Origin: Mansonella perstans | Lineage: Eukaryota; Nematoda; Chromadorea; Rhabditida; Onchocercidae | DNA length: 64,000 nucleotides | Assembly: GCA_037074765.1 (NCBI GenBank) | Contig: JBAMDO010000057.1 | Span: 482,339 to 546,338 of the forward strand | Direction of reading: 5' to 3' | Shown here: positions 41,200 to 54,400 of the stretch, in pieces | Numbering within the stretch: the first letter of the stretch is position 1 | How the letters are laid out: every line of letters starts with the position of its first letter | Position numbers and translations under genes: made by a program | The notes under the pieces: model-generated | The model's input: only the letters and a program-made list of their open reading frames with translations | The model's database searches: none | Told to the model about the DNA's origin: nothing

Positions 41200-41808
41200 T
41201 CACTTTCTTGTCATCGATTCATTTGAAAAGCATTTAAATAGCATCCTTTCATTATCAACACTATCTTTAATTAACATGTGAAACTTCGTTTGAAAGTTAT
41301 GCATGACATCATTGTCATCTCCCCTCAACCTATCGTTTGTTTTATTCAAAAACCAAAATGTTACATGACGAATAGGAAGCAGATTGTGGTAGGGAACAGT
41401 ACGGCGTATACATGATTCACGACTCAGTGCCATTTTACGTAGAAGTTCGGAGAGCTGCAACGAATTAATTTTTATAAATAAAACAAATTCAGCAGGAAAT
41501 GGTAAATTTTACGGAATTTTGATACCTGTCGTAGAGCATCACTTGTTATTGGCTGCAAGCATGCTTTGGATACCGATTCCATCGCATCAGTTATTCCAGA
41601 ATTAATAATGAATTCGGCTTGAACGGACATATCGAACAGCTCCGTTTTGCGCTCTGTAGCAAGCCATTATTTTTTGAAATCTTGAAAATTCAATTCAAAT
41701 CTTGAAATCGCATGGTTTAATTCACTCATTACTTGATCCTAATCAGTTTAAAATTACTGAATATGTGTTTTCATTTAATACTTGCTAGTTCCAGCCAACT
41801 TCCGGAAG
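41200..41808 (-). CDS. 3' exons of an unrecognised gene
   Basis: Three exons with matching phases and good splice sites (41808-41782, 41653-41526, 41454-41200) give about 135 residues ending at TGA 41202-41200. Visible are a probably helical central part (ITDAMESVSKACLQ, LRQLSELLRKMALSRES) and a hydrophilic tail with LKDS- and NERM-type segments. There is no signal peptide or membrane segment. I do not recognise the family. The first of these exons starts in phase 1, whereas the nearest coding-like block upstream (42424-42713) would end in phase 0, so the link to the rest of the gene is not resolved. It lies between the WDR31-like and CDK11 genes, on the same strand as CDK11. It could be the intact end of a decaying gene. 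Confidence 0.5.
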
Positions 41809-42423
41809 CTAGAAAATAAATACAAAGATTGGTACGTTTAAATCTCCTGTTACGAAGATATGTGTAACTACATCCGTAGTATTCAGTATCCGAAGAAAAG
41901 TTCTCTACCGAGACGGAAACTTTTTTCTCATCTGCTTAAGATTGTTTACTTCAAATTATATTTTCCCAACCGCGAATTCTTTCCTTCACTTTTTTCAAAA
42001 AAAATTCTCAGTACTGCTGCTAATGCTTTTTTTAGAACCATTTTCGATCATATAAGGAGAAAGGAATTGCAACTAGCTGATATTTGAGTCGATTAAGAAT
42101 ATTGATGTGATTCTCAATCATTGGCGATATAAATCTTATCTTTAGTTGCAGTGATAATATCAATCGTTAACATATAAAAAGAAATGAACCGAGAATTAAA
42201 TTGGGGTATGCATATTGCCGTTGACATATCAGTTCACGCCATTTCAACTTTTCTTCGCAAGCAAGTGTTTTTTGACAAAAAGTGATGGATTCTTCCTGAA
42301 TATACCGTATTTCTAAAACACACACAGGCTCTCTGTTATTTTATAGATTTTATTAAATCGGAAGTTTGCAATGTTTAATTTCGAGTTTGGGATGTCGTTT
42401 AATTTCTACTTTTATCGCCGTCC

Positions 42424-43791
42424 TTATTTTACAATTAATAATGCTTCATGACTGAAAAACAAAAGTTGAACAACCTCACTCAGATATATCGAATCGACAA
42501 CTGATATTTCTGGTCCTTTTCTTTCATCGCTTTTATTCATTGATAACTGTGATTCTGAACTTCTGTCGCCTTTTAAATTGATTGAAGCATTCAATGTATT
42601 GTTTTTGGTTAGGGATATAGCATTGGATGCAGCAGAAATATCTAATTTGTGCTCTTTAGATTCCAAAGATGTTGACAAAAAGGAAGGCGTAAAAGATTCT
42701 GAAATCATTGATTATACTGATGTTGACTCATCATGATTTGATTTTGAAACAGCTTCAGAAAGTATAAACAAATTTGTCACGTCAGTCTTTCCTAATGATG
42801 TTTTTTTCCCTTCTTGATTTGGAAAAACCGATGCATAATGCATTGACTTTGTCATCGGCTTAGCAGTCAAGCCTGGAATTTTCGATGTTTTATAAAATAC
42901 TGTGTGACTTCAGCGAGGAATTCATCATTGATTGCATACGTACTTTTTGTATTTCTTGTTTCTAACACAATAGAAGCTTGTGTAGCGCAAGGAATTTGCA
43001 GTGCTGAAATTCCGGATGCAATCTGTTCCAGTGTGAAAATCTATTATACTTTCTGCGCTTTATGACATGAATCATTAAATTGATCGTGAAGTCTTCTAAC
43101 AAGCAGAAAAAAGATTTTCCTTTCACAAATTTTATTTTCTCAAGTTTAAACTCAAAACATCCAGGAAAAACCTTTGCATTTGTTTCTGAAAATATTAAGG
43201 CGCGATAAAGACCTATACTTCAAATTTAATGATCTATTTCCAGGTCTGACATGAAAAATATTTGAAACCTGATTTGTTCAGCTATTTTTGCACAGCCGTC
43301 TCATTGGTGTTAGATTCCCGCTTATTGTTTTCTCAATAATGTCTTCTTGGAATAATGGTATATTCAGTTTCATATCCTAAGTAAAGTGGAGAGTGAAATT
43401 CCGTCAAAGACATTGATTGGAATTGTTTGAAGTACTCATCAAATTACTTGTCTAATCTTTCCTTGCATTACAAAGTCGCACTGGGGTCAATTGAAACAAG
43501 TTAGAATTAAATTCACTAAGCAAAAATCAAATGAATGGTGTTTCTCCTTTAATACATGGAAATATCAGCTATATCGATTCCTATATATTTTTTCAAACTT
43601 GATTTGCATTTTTAAAGAAGTTTTAGCACCAAATCCGTAAAGGTATCTTTTTTGCAATTTAACTCAATTTTTTTTCCTCGGACAGCCTTTTTCACTATCT
43701 ATTTTAATTAGCCACAAACATATTTACTTGCAGTAATGCTCAAGTCATACGCAGCAATTAAAGTTTGAATTTCGATCTTCTTCCGAGGAAC
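42424..43791 (-). pseudogene. Coding-like but interrupted sequence, probable eroded gene
   Basis: On the minus strand, blocks of protein-like composition follow each other but are broken. From 43791, a segment beginning VPRKKIEIQTL runs on in the same frame past two stops into KKAVRGKKIEL and on past further stops. Near 43.4-43.2 kb a block with LTEFHSPLYLGYETEYTII contains in-frame TGA and TAG. Near 43.03 kb a block with LEQIASGISALQIPC runs to HRKFQA and a stop, then resumes in another frame (IPGLTAKPMTKSM). That frame meets TAA near 42717 before a Ser/Asn-rich block ending around 42470. Introns that would remove these breaks would be about 19-36 bp, shorter than normal. No family is recognised. 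Alternatives are assembly errors or a heavily diverged but spliced gene. Confidence 0.4.
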
Positions 43792-44408
43792 CTGAATCAA
43801 TAAGATAGTCAATATGGATGTCTTTTTCACAATTTACCAACTACGCAAACAGTAAGAATTATGAGTTTATGCTCTGAAATATCTCACTGTAAAAATGATA
43901 ACAGCTGACTAGTTTGAACAACAAAATTATTAAGGATGCACTGTGAAGACGTACAATAATATGTACTTCTAGAATTGGATAATAGAATTTCCAATTATTC
44001 CATTTCCGAAAAGATTTATAAAAGAATTACATGAGTGTTGGCACAGTTTTTTTTGTAATTAAATTCTTAGCAACCACTACCATCCCGATTAACCGAAAGT
44101 TTTCAAATGTTCTTATTCACACTATTTAAAAACCAACTGAACACACATTTCAATAAAATGACGAATATGTTCCGAGATCATAATCGAAAAAAAAGCGAAC
44201 TAAGCAAAAATTCTGCAAATATCATTAACAATATTAATACAACAAATTTTGTTTTTGGGCATTTGAGCAGTTCCTATCGTCATATTTTATTCATAATTCA
44301 AAGACGGTGTAAAAAAACCCTATAGAATCTTCATAAAGTATCTTTACAGGTAATATATTTTCCATATCGATTCGAAATTTATACGACTAATATGAACAAT
44401 CGATCACA

Positions 44409-47400
44409 TCATTTATTGAACTTTGGAGCTACATCGAACTTTAACGCGAAACTCGTTGATGCTTCTTTCTTCGGCTCAACCTTCAGTTCTTTGTATAGCT
44501 TAGCGTTTTGTATCTGAAATTTAAAAAATCCTTTTTAATAACGCCAAAATACTGAATTGTTTGAAATAATTTCCAATTATTCATTATCGTCCCAAGACGT
44601 AGCAATAAGTAAACTTTATCCAAGTGAAATGTGAATTGTAAATCATACGGAATACCGAAACAATAAAAGATCTGTAATATATTTTACAAAGAAATTAAAC
44701 AACATTACTAACTTCTTTAGAAGATGGTTTCGTAATCGGCGTCTTCACGACTGATTTACCCAATTCACTTTTTGCTGGCCACGTTGGGAACATCTCTGGA
44801 GGTGTGGGTGGTGGATAACGCTCAAACCAATCATGAGCCAAAGCTTCATGAGCAGAAATTCGTTTAGCTGGATCATAAGTCAATAATCTCAAATAAAAAA
44901 CCATTAGAATGATCTTTATTTCCTACAAGATTTCAGAACATTATCCAAAAAATCCAAAAGCATGACTGCCTTAAATGTTGCGCAAACATACTCTTTAATA
45001 AATTCTAATCCTCTCTCATCGATCAAACTTGTCGGAAATTTCTTCTCTAATTCTCCTGCATCGTGATGTTCAAAAGTAGTTTTCCTTGGACCGGGAAGGT
45101 TGCTGTAACCAGGCCAGAGATTATCATCCGGAGTTCCCAGGTCCTGAATTTAGTGCTCTATGAATATTAATTCCTGACAAAATGCAGCATATAGTTCTTC
45201 TAACGCCGACTCAGAATGAACATAGTTTCTGGCAATATAATTCGTTATTCAAGTTAAGAGATATATGTTGATTCTCGTCACAAATTGCCACATCTTAAAA
45301 CGAAATAGCAAAAAATCTGATCCAGATGTTGTTTCAAAGGAAGGAATATAAAGAAGCGCGATTCCTGGGAAAGATACTTGCCGAGATAAGCGACAAAAAA
45401 TAAGATAAAATTTAAGAAAATATTCAAATTACTATCCAAGCAGTTTCAAAAATTTGTATGAAGGGAAAAACAATGTGATATATACAGCAAAAATTTGTTG
45501 TTTCTGACATGTAAAAATCATTGTTAGTTAAAAACTTACACTGAAAATTTTATTAATCTGATCCATTTCACCCTTTCCAGGAAACAAAGGTTTTAATTTC
45601 AGGAATTCAGCAAAAATACAACCACAAGACCACATATCGACAGCTGTTGAATACTCCTGTAAAAAAATAATGCAAGAAAAAATAGACCGAGAGCACAATA
45701 CAAGTTACTGATCAAAAAAATGGAAAAGAAGCGGCATGCCTTAACACCCAGCAGTAATTCAGGAGCTCTGTACCACAGTGTAACGACAATAGGTGTATAC
45801 GGTTTCAAAGGATCTCCAAATTCTCGTGACAAGCCAAAATCGCCAATCTAAAATTCACAACAATATCTGGCGAAATTTTGAAGGGAAATTTCAAGGCTTA
45901 CAAGGATACACTGTAAGATGAACTTCCGAAAAAAGCACCTTTAGGATTCCTTTATGTGAAAAAAGGAGGTTTGATGTTTTTAAATCACGATGCAAAATCC
46001 ATTCATCATGCATGTGTGCTACACCGGAAAGCAACTGATGAAGTAAAGTTTTCACTTCGCCTGAAAAAATTTTAATCTAAAGTAGCAGGATGTAAAAAAG
46101 GACAAAAATCGTTCCGCGAAGCAAACTGCTCTGGGCAGTTATCACTGATACGATTACGACTCAAATGAGTAAAAACAATAACAATAACAAATCAACAAAA
46201 TTGAATTTGCTTAACGCATGGCTCTTTCAGATTCTATTTGCTGAAAAAAGATTTTTTAAAACAACCACCCAGTACCGCTTCTCCAAATGTTCTAAAAAAA
46301 GTCAAATTCTAGAATGTTTCTGTTCGAAAAATTCACCCGTTCTAAACCGCTTTCCACGCGAATGCATAGTGTCCATGAGGCTCTTCATATCATGTTCAAC
46401 ATATTCCATGACCAAATAAATTTTATCCATATTCGAACCAATTACTATTTCCTATAACAAGCAAAATATAACGATTTTAAGACCTGAAACTCATGCAGAA
46501 TGTTCAGTAGGTTAACATAAAGGTGAACTTACTCGAACATTAACAATATTTGGATGATTGCCAGCTTTCAGAAGCATGTTAATTTCACGAAGCGATGTGA
46601 TTGGAAATCCTTCCTTTTCTTTTTCCATTTTTAAACGTTTTAACGCAACTATTTCATCTAAACGTGAACAATGAAAATAAGTTTGAAAATAGTGAGTAAA
46701 TTTAAAACAAAATCAGATCATCGTCACAAGTGATCCAGAAATCTGAAAAATAAGCTGTCAAGAGATGAAATATCAGTGTCAAAAAACCTGTTTTTTTCTC
46801 CTTAGCACGATAAACAACACCAAAGGTGCCCTCTTCAATGCGGTTCAAGCATTCAAATTCAGCAACGTTTCGGCAACCACTAATACCAGGATAATAAACA
46901 GGAAGCCTAGCTATTAGTCTCTTTTGTTGCTCTTCCTCAATTCTAAAATATAATGCATTGAACCATGAGTTCTTTTAAGAACAGAAACATATAAAAAATG
47001 CATCAAATATATTAACCTAGTTCGCGTTTCCGGCGACAAACTAGCCATTCGCTCTTCATCAAAATCAAGCAAATCTATGTCATCCTCATCCAAATCACGC
47101 AAAATTACATCACTTTCCGCATCTAAATCAATTATTAAAAATTATTTCACTGACATCATGTTATTAGCTAAGTTATATATTTGCAGTTTTTCTCATGAAC
47201 ATTTTCATGCCAAACATATAAACTAGAATACCCGAAGCACTATCCACAACCATTTCCGTTCTGTCTTTCGCACCAGAAAGTTTGGTTTCACCCTTTTCAT
47301 CTTGCTCGTCTTCCGGATCACTATCGAACTTCGAGTACTTTGATGGACCTACTGGTGTACCTAAAATAGTAAATAAGACCCAAGCAATAATTTATGTTTC

Positions 47401-49930
47401 AAAAGTAAAAACGGCTCTGTTAGAAAAATTCGAATTTCCAAACAAGAAAAAACCTTTTTGTGAAACCGATGGTTGCTCTTCGTTCATTTCATCTGCACTA
47501 GTCGCTTGATTTAACTTGTTGTGTGCTTCAGCATGTAATTCAAGTACTGCCTTTTCTGCTATTTTTGCTGTATTATCATCGGCGTTTGTTACTGTCAGCT
47601 CTAAATAATCATTTGATCCTACAGAAAAAATTCCAAACTCTGTAAATTTTCATAACTGTTTTGGATTTTTAAATTTCAAACAGAAAAACGAACCCATTCC
47701 AGTCCCACCAATTTTCTCCATATGCAGTTTTTTCGATGGTATTTCTGCTTCTGGAATAACAGTACCTCGTTTGGGACTTGTATATGCTTCACGTTTTCGT
47801 GGAGATCGACTGAAAACGACATATGCAATGTGAAAAATACGTCTTACAACTTATATTTAAGATATATATGAGTCGTTCTAATCCAGTAAAATGTGAAATT
47901 TACAAAACCATTTCCTGAAGTTGCAACTTAACACTGGAGCTAACTGATAGAACACAGCAATCTCTGAACGCTCGTCATTCCTTCTCTCATTTATGACATT
48001 ATCAATAAATTATTTTTTGGCTCTCTCCTATCTTTCTCCTCCATTCCATGTTATTTTACATGAAACATTTCGGAAATTCAAATCCGATATTTCTTGAAGG
48101 ACCGGCATTTTCACCGTAATAGTGAAAATCATAATTACAGCTGTCAAAAATAAAATGAAGCGAGGAATAGAAAATACTTTACCCTTTATTTGCATCTTTT
48201 GTATGATGTAATCGTTCTGATTTAGATTCACTGTGATTTTCACGCTCTTTATAAGACATTTTTATAAGTGAAGATTTCTGTGTTGATTTTGAATCAGGTA
48301 AAATTAAACGTCCAACAAGCCGTGATTCATGTTCCCGCGGCTGTTGATGTTTGCCAGAGATGTGACGTTTATGGTTCTAAAACACTGACTTTAATGAAGA
48401 ATGTATACTTCAGAAACAAAATGAACAGTTTTGAAATTTTACATGACGTGTTTCTTTTCCCTTTGAGCAATGAGAGATGGATCTTGAACACAGAAAAAAT
48501 TACCTCACGAGAATCATGATCTCTGTTAGCATAATCACCATGTGTATGCTTGTCGTGTTTTCGCTCCTTGTGCCAGTGTTTTTCATCTCTTGTTTTTTCC
48601 GGCTTCTTAATCTTGTCACCGAGTCCTCCACGTTCACGTTCCCTACTTTCAACAGCGCGAGCCGAATAACTATGTTGTTTTACTATCTGTAGAAGAGATA
48701 TGATTAAGGGCACAAAATATAAGGAAAACTATCGAACAGCTAGGATATACCATTTCTATGAAAATCCATAGTAAATTCAACACTCAGAAAGAGTAAAGAA
48801 TTTAAATAAAGAGTGCTTTCTTGCTGTTAAGCAAGATAAGCCGTTTACATCTCCACTAATTCTATTCGGTTCTTGAAAAAAACTAAAATTTTCAGCAGAA
48901 AAAAAAAACGCAAAGATTATTTAGAGGACATAAAATTACGAAATTTTAGTTTCAAAATCAAGATAAGCAAATCTAAGTAGAAAATAAGACTACTTCCTTC
49001 TATTCTATATTGTGATCATTTAATAACACATCGTTGCACATGCATACCGATTCTTTAGGCTGGATGGAAAACATTTCTTCATCATCACTTGAGCCATTCA
49101 CATTTAATTTCGATGATTTTTTCGTTTTAGGAGATATCGATCGTATTTTTGATCTCGATTTTTTATCGATATTAGTGATCGTGACGGAAACCGATGATGT
49201 ACTACCACACTCCACTTCAACGACTTCTCTCTTCAGTGTTGAAGAACTACTCAATACACTGCGTCTTTCCAGTAGCTTTTGACGTAATCGAGCTTCTTCA
49301 CCCTCTGGAAGAGAAAAGAGAATTTATGCGCAGTTTTTATTTGTAAAGCCTTCAGACAACTTTCAAATGATATTCTTCAACAGTGGAAGATTTATTACAG
49401 TGCATCACACATCCCAAAGGAATACATTCTGAACAGCAAAATTTTATTTTGTGAAATATGACAATAAACTAACCAACGTCGCTCGATGAAGTTGATGAAT
49501 TTTCCACATGTCTTTTTTCGACTTCTGTATTACGATCTTTCAGATCCGAACTGTTACAAGGAACGGTTTTTCGCTCAACAGAAGTGCTGCCTTCTGAAAA
49601 TCTATGTTACAGAACATGTCCTCTATCAACTTCTTCCTATTTATCCTGAGGCTACTTTTTCATACTAGAAACATACCGTCAACTCAGAATTCCAAAAAAA
49701 AAAATTCATTTAAAAGAAAGTTCTTGCGTCAAAAAGAGTGCAAGCGAAACTTCGCAGAAAAAACTGGAATTTCATAAGGCATAATATGCCATATTGTATT
49801 CGATACATGACGAGCAAAATATCACCGAATGTACATATAAAATGATACCTGAGCTCTTCCTATCATCATCAATAGCACCTTCCTCTCTATCAGTATCTGT
49901 ATACTGTCCATCGTCTGATGGCGAATTCAT
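44409..49930 (-). CDS. cdk-11: Cyclin-dependent kinase 11 (PITSLRE kinase)
   Basis: Eighteen exons, 841 aa, phases matching throughout: 49930-49849, 49593-49474, 49304-49048, 48686-48504, 48376-48183, 47809-47694, 47618-47454, 47360-47232, 47122-47017, 46942-46788, 46657-46533, 46451-46337, 46060-45939, 45847-45740, 45656-45540, 45143-44992, 44887-44713, 44513-44409. The N-terminal half is acidic and Ser/Arg/Lys-rich (SRSPRKRE), as in family members that act in transcription and splicing. The kinase domain has the glycine loop EEGTFGVV (about 486-493), catalytic Lys in VALKRLK, the family signature PITSLRE (about 521), HRDLKTSN (about 606), DFG (about 626) and [12 protein letters not shown]. 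The C-terminus has the CDK11-specific [10 protein letters not shown] and a FALKF tail. The intron after exon 14 appears to use a GC donor (AAG/GCATGC). It probably binds cyclin L in the nucleus, as in other animals. Confidence 0.95.
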
Positions 49931-49936
49931 TTCTAT

Positions 49937-49938
49937 CT
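49937..49938 (-). promoter_or_regulatory. Candidate trans-splice acceptor of CDK11
   Basis: GTGATTTCAG/ATAGAAATG on the minus strand places a strong 3' splice site six bases before the CDK11 start codon, with no upstream exon seen. Such a short leader is typical of nematode spliced-leader addition. Inference from sequence alone. Confidence 0.5.
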
Positions 49939-51453
49939 GAAATCACTAATAAATTTAAGGCCAGTATGAATATTTTTCCATTTCCAGCCATTAAATACTT
50001 TGTATATTCAAAGTATGCTCCAATCAAAATTTATATATTAGCTTTAAGTGACGAATTCCAAGCAAAAACCTGACTGGTAGTTATTCCAGCAGAATGCGTT
50101 TGCGCATATGTACAATATTCAATAAATCTTCTCTATATTATTTAGTTCATATCATTTAAGTCGGTAGAAATCCTAAAACCTTTATCGATTGAAGTGCACG
50201 AAGCAGACTTTTCAATCTTCTCATGATCATGGACTGCTTTAGCATTTTTTTTTTTAATGGTAATTCCACAAATTTTTTAAAAATAATAAATTTAGCTAAC
50301 TTCAAAAAACTAAACTTTAGTCATAATTTTCATGCGTAATTTTAAAAAGAGCCTGCCACTCTGGTGACCTATATTTTAATTTACATAGACACTAACAGGC
50401 AATCATTATATTAAACAGTGATTTACAATCCTTTTTGCGTACTTAACGTAACACACCCTTAGAGTAGTGTCTGAATAACGTAACACGTAAAACGCTCTTA
50501 GAGCAGCATTTGAAATAATCCCAACCTTCCACGGGACCGCGCAAGGTCATGAAAGAAGAAAGTCCTCGCACTGAGCAAAAGAAATGAAAAAACTGCTTTG
50601 CGTAACTTTGACTATACCATGATGAAAATATCTTGGCTATCTTCTCTTCTTAGAATCTAAATTGTGCGATAGATTTTTCCTAAACATTAAGTTTTAATGT
50701 ATGTTTTTGATAATATCCATTGTGGATTAATTTTGTTCCATCTAATAAATGATTCAATAAAATTTTCCAATAAAATTTCGTTCCATCCAATAAATTGATA
50801 ACAGTTCACATTGCTTAATAGACACTTTTTTTTTTTACTTAACGAAAAAAAAGAATGCAAAGAGAAATTTAAATTTCTTATATGTGTAGAAGTACAGTTT
50901 TCGCTTAATTTAAGAGCATTTTATCTTTTTCCATTGCTTTGCTCAGCGTAGAATTTACTCAAACTTTCCATTAATAGTAGCATTGCTATACCTATACTTC
51001 ACTGCTGGGAAAAAAAGCATATATATCATGAGAGATAAAAACTCCTTTAGAATAAAGATTAAAATGCCTTTTCTCCTTGAGAATGAAAATGAGGCCTAAG
51101 GTCATAGCTTAACTCATTGGTATAAGATGGAAACTTTCAGGCTTAGTTCGATTTTCAAAGTGGCCAAAGATTGTAATACAATGTTAGTCATCGTCGTTCA
51201 GCGAAACGTCCACTGAAGCGTGTTGTCATGGTTTGGATTTGCGGTGGTTCTTTCGGATCGTACGTGTGAGTTGGCCAACGTGCTAGTCATTTAGGCGAGT
51301 AATTTCATTGAGTGTTTATTCTTTTACAAGCTATTCCTAGTAAATGTGGTTCCGTGATGTCCCGTGATTCCCCACTGCATCAGTATCTGTGTTGATTTAT
51401 ATACCGTATACTTTATTTTTTGCTAGGATCCTTTACAAGAACAAATTAAAGTT
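49939..51453. promoter_or_regulatory. Divergent intergenic region between CDK11 and the TDP-43 homologue
   Basis: About 1.5 kb separates the two start codons, which point away from each other, so it should hold both promoters. It contains an imperfect duplication at 50446-50515 built on AACGTAACAC and CTTAGAG(T/C)AG. A patch of higher GC lies at about 51180-51290, just before the TDP-43 side. TTTTTTGCTAG at 51416-51426 is a possible trans-splice acceptor 27 bp before the TDP-43 start codon. No TATA box or gene was identified. Confidence 0.5.
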
Positions 51454-54400
51454 ATGGCGTCTGAAAACGTTAGCCTTAAAAATGAAACAGGAATAAACGA
51501 GTCGAAACATAGCGATGTACTCGTGGTAAGTGTTAATTTATCTTCTTATGATAAGATGAAATTTTGTTTCGTCCATTTCTTAATAGATAGAATCACGTAA
51601 AATGATCTTTATTTGCGTTAAAACAATGAAAACTTTCTATTTTCTATTGAATTTTCTGATTTTGCAGATATTATGGACTAAAGAATCTTTTTATTTTTGA
51701 ATGCACACAACATTTTAAACTGCTATCCTAAATTCTCTACACGACAAATGTTTATTAGCGGCTAATCCATCGTATACAGATGGTTATTTGATGAAATATG
51801 AAATATTTTCATATCTCCTCTAATAGTATTTAATGATAGTTAGTAGACAAGTGTCAGCTAGTGTTATTTGCTCCTTCTTGAAACTAAACTAACCGGGTCA
51901 AATGTTCTATGTATAGAGAAATGGCTCTGTATATGGAACCATGCGCAGATTTTGAGATACAAGTCTTTTCCTTATAATTTTCAATGTATTATTTTATTGA
52001 GGAGGGCGACGGTGAACCTATTGAATATGTGGTTGTATCAGAAACAGAGGATAGCGAACGCTTAGAGCTTCCTTTATTACCAGAAGATTATTCGCTAAGT
52101 TTAAACACTTTAGTTCACGCATTTCCTGGTGCTCACGGATTAAAATATAAAAATTCTGTGACAGGAGCAAGTCGAGCTTTACTGTAAGTTTTTATTTTGA
52201 CGGATTTTCTTAAATTAGTCCGTTAAATTACTCGGCAATTTACCACTTTTTATAATTTGTAAATTAAAAAGTTGATTCCATTCTGAAGCATCATAACTTT
52301 CCTTATAATTGAAATGTGTATTAAGAGTGAGCACCTCAAAGACTTGATTTTAAACATGAATACGCAGAATTTAGTTGCTTGTTAAGAAGCTTTCCGATTC
52401 ATCCATAAAAAAGATAAACCACTATAGTTTGAAGCACAAAATAAACTGATATTATTCGTTTTAGTTCCTACCGTTAATTTTCTAGTCCTTTGATAACTTC
52501 TCACTTGAGTTCTTTTGTAGGATGGATCCACAAGGAACGCGTTTTCTTGCACCACCCGATGGCTGGAAGAATAAGACATTCATTGTCATCTACCCTCATC
52601 GTGGATCTGGTATGTGTTTAATATTGCTGTATATTTATAACATCGTTTGTCAAAGATTTTTGATGATATGATGTCAGGGCTAGCGAAATCGATAATTTTA
52701 AGAGAAAAAAAAAATCAGATGGTTTTGGTGAATGTTGCTGACGAGATTTTTGCTCTTTGTTTGTTAAATGTCAAAGGATATATGTGAAATGATAAAAGTG
52801 ATTATATACTGCTAGATTGAAATGCTGTGATTTGATATTAACTCGTGATTTTGAAAACGGTGACGTTGAAAGTGAAGGTGAAATTGTCCAAGAAAAGTTA
52901 TGAGTGATGTTTACTTGATAGTGCTTGACATGTATAATATAGTAAGTGATTCTTAATACATGCAGGAATCGTGCATGAAAATGATGCTTTAGAGTTGTTC
53001 TAAATTTACTGATGAGAGGTGTATCAAGTTTAGATGCTCAGTTTGATTCGTAGGAAATATGATGTAAAAGCCTTTACCAAGAACAACTTGAATACTGCGA
53101 AGGTAAATTAGACAGTGATGTCTGGAGGAGCTCCTATTTTGAATATATTGTGCAAGCACTGACTATGCGCTTTTAGTTTGTACCATGCAGTAAGTTTCCA
53201 TCCGAAAAGCATCGAGAAATGAAATTTTCTTCCTGAGGAAGCAAATACGTTGAATTGATAGGTTCCATATAGGAAAGGAAGAAGGGTGAGTGTGTTACTG
53301 TTCAACGTCTAAACAATCAGTGTGTGGTGTGCAGGTGATCAGAACACGAAGCGCAAGAAGATGATGGATGAGTGTGAGCAAGAGGGCGATTCCGAAGATT
53401 CGCAAGGGGGACGCGGGGGACAGTTTACCGCTAAGCAAAAGCGTATCGAGGATCCGAGTGGCGAGAAAGCATGTATTGATTTGATTGTTCTCGGATTGCC
53501 ATTCAAAACATCTGCCGAAACATGCAAGGCATATTTCGAAAATTTCGGCGAAGTCGTCCTTTTTGATGTAAGCTAATGCTACTTTTAACAAGAAATTCAT
53601 CCTTGCCTTGGGACTTTTTTTTTCTCTGTTTTTCATCAGTACGCCCATACATGTTCGAAATGATGAGTTTGATAGGGATTTTCGAGTTGTGAAATGATGT
53701 TAGCTGTCTTGAATTTGTGTAAAAACGGTTGATTGTGAATATTTTCTGATTTTTTTGAGATTTGTGAGTTGGTTGAGTTTGATTTTCGGATTTCACGGGG
53801 TTTGCTTTTTTCTTTTTCTGCTTTCCTTAGAGTTTCGTAAGTTTCAGTAAGTATTAAATTCACTACTAAAATTTTGCAGTTGAAAACTGACCCAAGTGGT
53901 GCATCGAAAGGTTTCGGATTTGTGCGGATGGCTGATTTTGATGCACAACAACGCATCCTCACTCAACAGACTCACGAGATTGATGGACGTCGATGTCAAG
54001 TGAGAATTCCACTTTCGAAGGTAAATCTTTTTAGTAATGCATTTAAACCCTGAAATATGAGTTGTTTTTAAATAATGCAATTCGATGTGGTCACTTATTA
54101 TAAAAGTTTCTTTTACAAAGCTAGTTTTACTTGGCCTTAATTTGATATATCAACCGATGCAAGTTTTTTAGTTAAAATGTTGGTTAGGAAAGTAAGCATT
54201 TAAGAATCTTGCTTTTACTTTTTACCAGCATTATTGATTAGAGGTTTAGACGCATGCAGAATCGACTTTTTATGACGAATTTTGTGGCGAAATTTACAGT
54301 GAATAAAAAATCTGAACTTATAGGGAGATACAGGATCGCCAGTGGTAACTCGCATATTTGTGGGTCGCGTACAGGAAAAGACGACTGTCGATACACTCCG

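Noticed and set aside
53295..53962. Long minus-strand frames opposite the TDP-43 exons
   Set aside because: They are shadows of the plus-strand RRM exons, which have clear homology.
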